A DNA stretch of 8,983 nucleotides, from positions 1-8,983 of the forward strand of contig CAKRAM010000129.1 of the NCBI GenBank assembly GCA_934294965.1, read 5' to 3'. The position numbers were made by a program, and so were the translations under genes. The notes beneath the pieces were generated by a model, which saw nothing but the letters and a program-made list of their open reading frames with translations, had not been told where the DNA came from and did not search any database. The first letter of the stretch is position 1. Each line of letters opens with the position of its first letter. Shown piece after piece: positions 6,378-8,983 of the stretch. The DNA is from an uncultured Clostridia bacterium (GTDB lineage Bacteria > Bacillota > Clostridia > Christensenellales > CAG-314).

Positions 6378-7640
6378 ATGTTTATCGACAAAGTAAAAAT
6401 TTACGTAAAGGCAGGTAACGGCGGCAACGGTTCGGCAAGTTTGCACACCGAAAAGTACGTTCCCAACGGCGGACCGGACGGTGGCGACGGCGGCAAAGGC
6501 GGCGACGTTATTTTTGTCGCGACCACGTCGGAAAACACTCTGAACGCCTTCCATTTTCAAAAGCATTTCCGTGCAGGCAACGGCGAAAACGGCGGCAGAA
6601 AAAACTGCTACGGCAAAAAGGGTGAGGACATTGTCGTAAAAGTTCCTGTAGGCACGGTGGTCAAAACCGTAGACGGGGATATCATTGCCGATATGTTCTC
6701 GGACGGCGAACGCAAAGTCATTTTGCAAGGCGGAAAAGGCGGCAGAGGTAACCATCACTTTGCAACTTCCCGCAGGCAATCCCCTTCGTTTGCCGAAAAC
6801 GGCGTCAAAACCAAGGAATACGAAGTGGTGCTGGAACTAAAAACAATTGCAGACGTCGGTCTTGTCGGATTCCCCAACGTGGGCAAAAGCACCTTGCTTT
6901 CGGTCGTTTCGGATGCCAAACCAAAAATTGCCAACTACCACTTCACAACGCTTTCTCCCAATTTGGGCGTAGTCGGCTACTACGATACGTCCTTCGTCAT
7001 GGCGGATATCCCGGGACTCATCGAGGGCGCAAGCGAAGGCGCAGGGCTGGGGCACAGTTTTTTGCGCCACATAGAGCGCACTCGCGTTTTGGTGCATGTT
7101 TTGGATATTTCCGGCAGTGAGGATCGCGATCCGCTTTCCGACTTCGAACTTATCAACAACGAAATTTACACCTACGATCCGGCACTCCAACAATTGCCCA
7201 TGATTGTTGTCGCAAACAAAATGGATATGCCGCACGCCGAGGAAAATTTGGCGCGTTTCAACGCCAAATACGGCAAAAAGTATACGGTAATCCCCATGAC
7301 GACAATAATCCACGAAGGTGCGGAGCAACTGTTGGAAACGCTGGTAAACACCTTGGAAAACCTTCCGGAAAGCCGGCCCATGGAGTACACTCCGTTTGTG
7401 TTGGACAAGCCGGAGGAGGAAACCTACGAAATTCAAATTTTGGACGACGGCGTGTTCGAAGTGGTCGGCGGTTTGGTGGAAATTTTGTCCCGCAAAGTCA
7501 ACATGGACGACTACGACAGTTTCAGGTACTTCCAACGCGTGCTTAACGATAAGGGCGTAATCAAAGCGCTTCGCCAAAACGGAGCCAAGGACGGTGATAC
7601 GGTAATCGTCGGTGACATAGAATTCGACTTTGTTGAATAG
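6378..7640 (+). CDS. obg: Obg/CgtA ribosome-associated GTPase
   Basis: Essential GTPase for 50S subunit maturation and stress control. GGGAGG (6367-6372) directly precedes the upstream gene's stop, and the ATG follows 2 nt after that stop, so the genes should be co-translated. All three Obg domains are present in 420 aa. Residues 1-157 are the glycine-rich Obg fold (KAGNGGNGS; GGPDGGDGGKGGDV). The GTPase domain has G1 GFPNVGKS (164-171), G2 FTTL (189-192), G3 DIPG (210-213) and G4 NKMD (280-283). The C-terminal OCT domain is about 349-420. Two details differ from the usual consensus: SLHTEKYVP where most members have an Arg before EK, and PMTT (307-310) where the G5 SA motif is expected. Neither suggests loss of function. 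A hairpin repeat begins right after the stop. Confidence 0.96.
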   Translation: MFIDKVKIYVKAGNGGNGSASLHTEKYVPNGGPDGGDGGKGGDVIFVATTSENTLNAFHFQKHFRAGNGENGGRKNCYGKKGEDIVVKVPVGTVVKTVDGDIIADMFSDGERKVILQGGKGGRGNHHFATSRRQSPSFAENGVKTKEYEVVLELKTIADVGLVGFPNVGKSTLLSVVSDAKPKIANYHFTTLSPNLGVVGYYDTSFVMADIPGLIEGASEGAGLGHSFLRHIERTRVLVHVLDISGSEDRDPLSDFELINNEIYTYDPALQQLPMIVVANKMDMPHAEENLARFNAKYGKKYTVIPMTTIIHEGAEQLLETLVNTLENLPESRPMEYTPFVLDKPEEETYEIQILDDGVFEVVGGLVEILSRKVNMDDYDSFRYFQRVLNDKGVIKALRQNGAKDGDTVIVGDIEFDFVE

Positions 7641-7641
7641 G

Positions 7642-7680
7642 AAGTTCAAACCTCCACTGCCTGCAGTTGTGCTTTGAACG
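7642..7680. repeat. Hairpin made of two fused repeat ends, after obg
   Basis: GTTCAAA (7644-7650) and TTTGAAC (7673-7679) are exact inverted repeats enclosing ACTGC-CT-GCAGT. The left half (7642-7662) matches the right terminal repeat of the 264-bp element at 8309-8329 in 20 of 21 bases. The right half (GCAGTT..GCTTTGAAC) resembles that element's left terminal repeat. It starts one base after the obg stop and has no T run, so it is not a typical terminator, though it could stabilise or attenuate the transcript before yhbY. Confidence 0.6.
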
Positions 7681-7772
7681 CCCTCAAACTATAAAAATTA
7701 ACCCCAAGCGGTGCAATTGCGGCTATCACGCATGCTCAATGCACCCGTCAAATTACATAAAGGAAAACAACT

Positions 7773-8069
7773 ATGATAACAACAAAACAACGAAGCAAAC
7801 TAAAAGCATTGGCAAATTCACTCAAACCCACGGTCACCGTCGGTAAGGACGAACTTTCCGAAAACGTCTTTCGTGAAATCGAAGTTGGACTGTACAATCA
7901 CGAAATCGTCAAAGTGGCTGCCCTAAAAAGTTGCATATCGTCGGCAAGAGAAATGTGCGACGAAACCTGCGCTCGTCTTGACTGTGAGCCTGTTGTGTGC
8001 ATCGGCAATCGCTTTGTGGTGTACAAACGCAGCAACAAAAAGGACGTCGAACACATCGCGTTGGACTAG
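7773..8069 (+). CDS. yhbY: YhbY-like RNA-binding protein (CRM domain)
   Basis: Small RNA-binding protein of the CRS1/YhbY (CRM) family, associated with pre-50S ribosomal particles. Its 98 aa is the normal size. The domain runs the full length: an N-terminal helix with MITTKQRSKLKALANSLKP, the strand and loop TVTVGKDELSENV, a helix with GLYNHEIVKVAALKSC, and the final strands CIGNRFVVYKRSNKK. The GKxxLSEN and LYNHEIVKV patterns are characteristic of the family. AAAGGA (7759-7764) lies 8 bases before ATG 7773. The obg-yhbY order is common in Bacillota, where nadD often follows, but here it does not. The stop TAG (8067-8069) is also the first three bases of the adjoining element's terminal repeat. 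Upstream, 132 bp with a hairpin repeat separate it from obg. Confidence 0.92.
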   Translation: MITTKQRSKLKALANSLKPTVTVGKDELSENVFREIEVGLYNHEIVKVAALKSCISSAREMCDETCARLDCEPVVCIGNRFVVYKRSNKKDVEHIALD

Positions 8070-8330
8070 GCAGTTCCGCTTTGAACTTTCGTGGTTGTAA
8101 CCGCACCCAAGCGCCGCAGTACGTCGTTATCGTCGCTCGCTGTACGGCATAATAAGTACAGCATCGCAACGCTGCCTGGTCCTGCAACACTTTGGCACAC
8201 TTGCAACTTCGATGCACTTTGTGTGACATTGAGTTTTACGAAAATAATGCTTTGCCCTTTATCGGATTTTTTCAAAGAAAAACTCGTTTTCGGTCACACA
8301 AAGCACGGAAGTTCAAATCTCCACTGCCTA
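8067..8330. mobile_element. 264-bp MITE-like element with 22-bp terminal inverted repeats
   Basis: The left end (8067-8088, TAGGCAGTTCCG then CTTTGAACTT) and right end (8309-8330, AAGTTCAAAT then CTCCACTGCCTA) are inverted repeats matching at 18 of 22 positions. There is no coding capacity. Inside are a perfect 7-bp hairpin, GCTGTAC (8139-8145) with GTACAGC (8156-8162), and two facing copies of the family core: CTTTGTGTGAC (8217-8227) and GTCACACAAAGCAC (8293-8306). No target duplication is obvious, and no transposase is in the window. It could be a non-autonomous mobile element or a structured transcript end. Confidence 0.55.
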
Positions 8331-8490
8331 GGCAGCAGCAACAGCGGAATCCATTTTAACGCCTTCACGAATATTTAGGCTTTGTTAAGCCCCTCCACGT
8401 ACGTCAAGTACGCGTTCGGTTGCTTGCTTCTCCTAAACAAGCCGCAAAATCGGTGTTAGTCGTGAATGCGTTAAAGCACTACGTGCCGCA
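8331..8490. repeat. Second palindromic element adjoining the first
   Basis: Begins GGCAGCAGCAACAGCGG, homologous to 1539-1555, straight after the 264-bp element; CTGCCTAGGCAG at the junction is a perfect 12-bp palindrome (8325-8336). TTTAACGCCTTCACG (8354-8368) has an inverted partner in CGTGAATGCGTTAAA (8461-8475), 14 of 15 matching. Further in, GGCTTTGTT and AACAAGCC roughly pair, and CGTAC-GTCAA-GTACG forms a small hairpin. The whole could fold into one stem of about 120 nt. No ORF is supported. Confidence 0.5.
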
Positions 8491-8509
8491 GGAGTTAAAC
8501 AAAAAGTAG

Positions 8510-8685
8510 TATAATCGTTTATTTTGGGCTACTCTCTATTGCAATTGGTATTTCTTACAGAGTTGCCACATACCTTTGCGGTGGGTTCAAATGCAATTTT
8601 TACTGCCGAGTCAAAGTTTCGGCTGAATAGTCAACCTATTTTTCAAGCAAAAATGCTCCCCGATACAAATTCGGAGAGCATTTTT
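8510..8685 (+). ncRNA. Candidate small transcript between a TATAAT box and a terminator
   Basis: TATAAT at 8510-8515 lacks a good -35. From about 8522 to the terminator is about 165 nt with local structure, including GCCGA (8605-8609) pairing with TCGGC (8619-8623). No known RNA family is recognised. An 89-codon frame crosses it but starts at TTG without a ribosome site and runs through the terminator hairpin. Speculative. Confidence 0.2.
8649..8685. terminator. Strong bidirectional intrinsic terminator
   Basis: AAAAATGCTCCCCGA (8649-8663) pairs with TCGGAGAGCATTTTT (8671-8685) with one mismatch and a 7-nt loop; an A tract on one side and a T tract on the other let it work in both directions. 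On minus it would terminate the RqcH-like gene, whose stop is about 190 bp away. On plus it ends anything reading out of the yhbY region. Confidence 0.8.
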
Positions 8686-8872
8686 CTATATCAAATGTTT
8701 GCGTTTGAAAAATCGGTGCAAAAATTGTCGCACGCGGTTATTTTCGATTGTGAGGCTGTAACTCGATTTTTTGTCGAAACGTCGGTTGCATAGTATTTTT
8801 CGCCAAAATCCAAAGCCAAATATAAACGAAACTCGTTCAATTCATTATGTTTTGCAAAAACTTGTCATTTTG
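8686..8872. other. A/T-rich spacer without recognisable features
   Basis: The 187 bp between the bidirectional terminator and the minus-strand stop codon at 8873-8875. Frames on both strands are short or lack ribosome sites. I see no promoter, repeat copy or RNA gene that I can support. Confidence 0.4.
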
Positions 8873-8983
8873 TCAGCCGATAAGTTCAACGTGTCTGTCC
8901 GGGTTCACCAAAATCGTGTTGTAGGTAGGGTATATCACAAATCCCAAAGGTGCATGGGGCGGCTTTTTCACGTTGGCTTTGTC
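8873..8983 (-). CDS. rqcH: C-terminal fragment of an RqcH/NFACT-like protein, cut by window
   Basis: The last 36 codons of a minus-strand gene that runs off the right edge, ending at TGA (8875-8873). The visible peptide contains ANVKKPPHAPLGFVIYPTY followed by NTILVNPDRHVELIG. The KKP.xA.xGFVIY..Y.T..V.PD pattern is what I associate with the C-terminal NFACT-R domain of RqcH (Rqc2/FbpA homologues). RqcH binds 50S subunits carrying stalled nascent chains and adds alanine tails. The call rests on this short motif only, so the symbol is tentative. A start and the catalytic domains would be beyond 8983. The bidirectional hairpin at 8649-8685 is its likely terminator. Confidence 0.6.
   Translation of the reverse strand, partial: DKANVKKPPHAPLGFVIYPTYNTILVNPDRHVELIG

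Noticed and set aside
8584..8596. GGTTCAAATGC resembling a tRNA T-loop
   Set aside because: No 5-bp T stem, acceptor stem or anticodon arm can be built around it.
8524..8793. 89-codon plus-strand ORF
   Set aside because: It has a TTG start without a Shine-Dalgarno sequence, and the strong terminator hairpin at 8649-8685 lies inside it.
1..8983. CRISPR array
   Set aside because: The repeat copies are few, irregularly spaced, unequal in length and in both orientations; there are no uniform spacers and no cas genes.

Overview
The window looks like a chromosomal segment of an anaerobic Bacillota bacterium, most likely of class Clostridia. Three things suggest this: the obg-yhbY order, a DUF3343-type Se/S carrier beside a class V 'cysteine desulfurase family' enzyme, and an RqcH-like tail at the right edge. 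Base composition is intermediate and codon use looks even across the genes. The order or family cannot be fixed from this sequence alone.

Left part (1-2981): the end of an S41 (C-terminal processing) peptidase, complete in its catalytic triad, runs off the left edge and ends at a strong hairpin terminator. A gene-free stretch of repeats follows. Next comes a divergent pair of small unrecognised genes (108 aa on minus, 132 aa on plus). Their promoter region contains one palindrome that supplies a TATAAT box to each strand. The 132-aa gene ends at a clear intrinsic terminator, followed by another partial repeat copy.

Middle (2982-4513): a PLP-dependent cysteine-desulfurase-like enzyme on minus and a small Se/S-carrier-like protein on plus, transcribed away from each other. 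They form a plausible sulfur or selenium handling pair.

Operon (4534-7640): a near-consensus promoter whose -10 box lies only 8 nt before the nth ATG, so the mRNA should be nearly leaderless. It drives nth (endonuclease III), a GltD/NfnB-like Fe-S flavoprotein overlapping nth by ATGA, and obg (ribosome-associated GTPase) 2 nt later. yhbY (CRM-domain ribosome assembly factor) follows after a 132-bp gap holding a hairpin repeat.

Right part (8070-8872): about 800 bp without a convincing gene. It holds a 264-bp element with 22-bp terminal inverted repeats, one of which contains the yhbY stop codon. Next to it are a second palindromic element, a TATAAT-to-terminator stretch that could be a small RNA, and a strong bidirectional terminator. 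The last 111 bp are the 3' end of a minus-strand gene that resembles the C-terminus of the ribosome quality control factor RqcH (NFACT family).

A mosaic repeat family with core GTGCTTTGTGTGAC occurs five times in three of the intergenic regions, twice as facing pairs. A related terminal-repeat hairpin sits in a fourth. It is the least explained feature of the window. Apart from these repeats there is no CRISPR array, transposase, rRNA or convincing tRNA.
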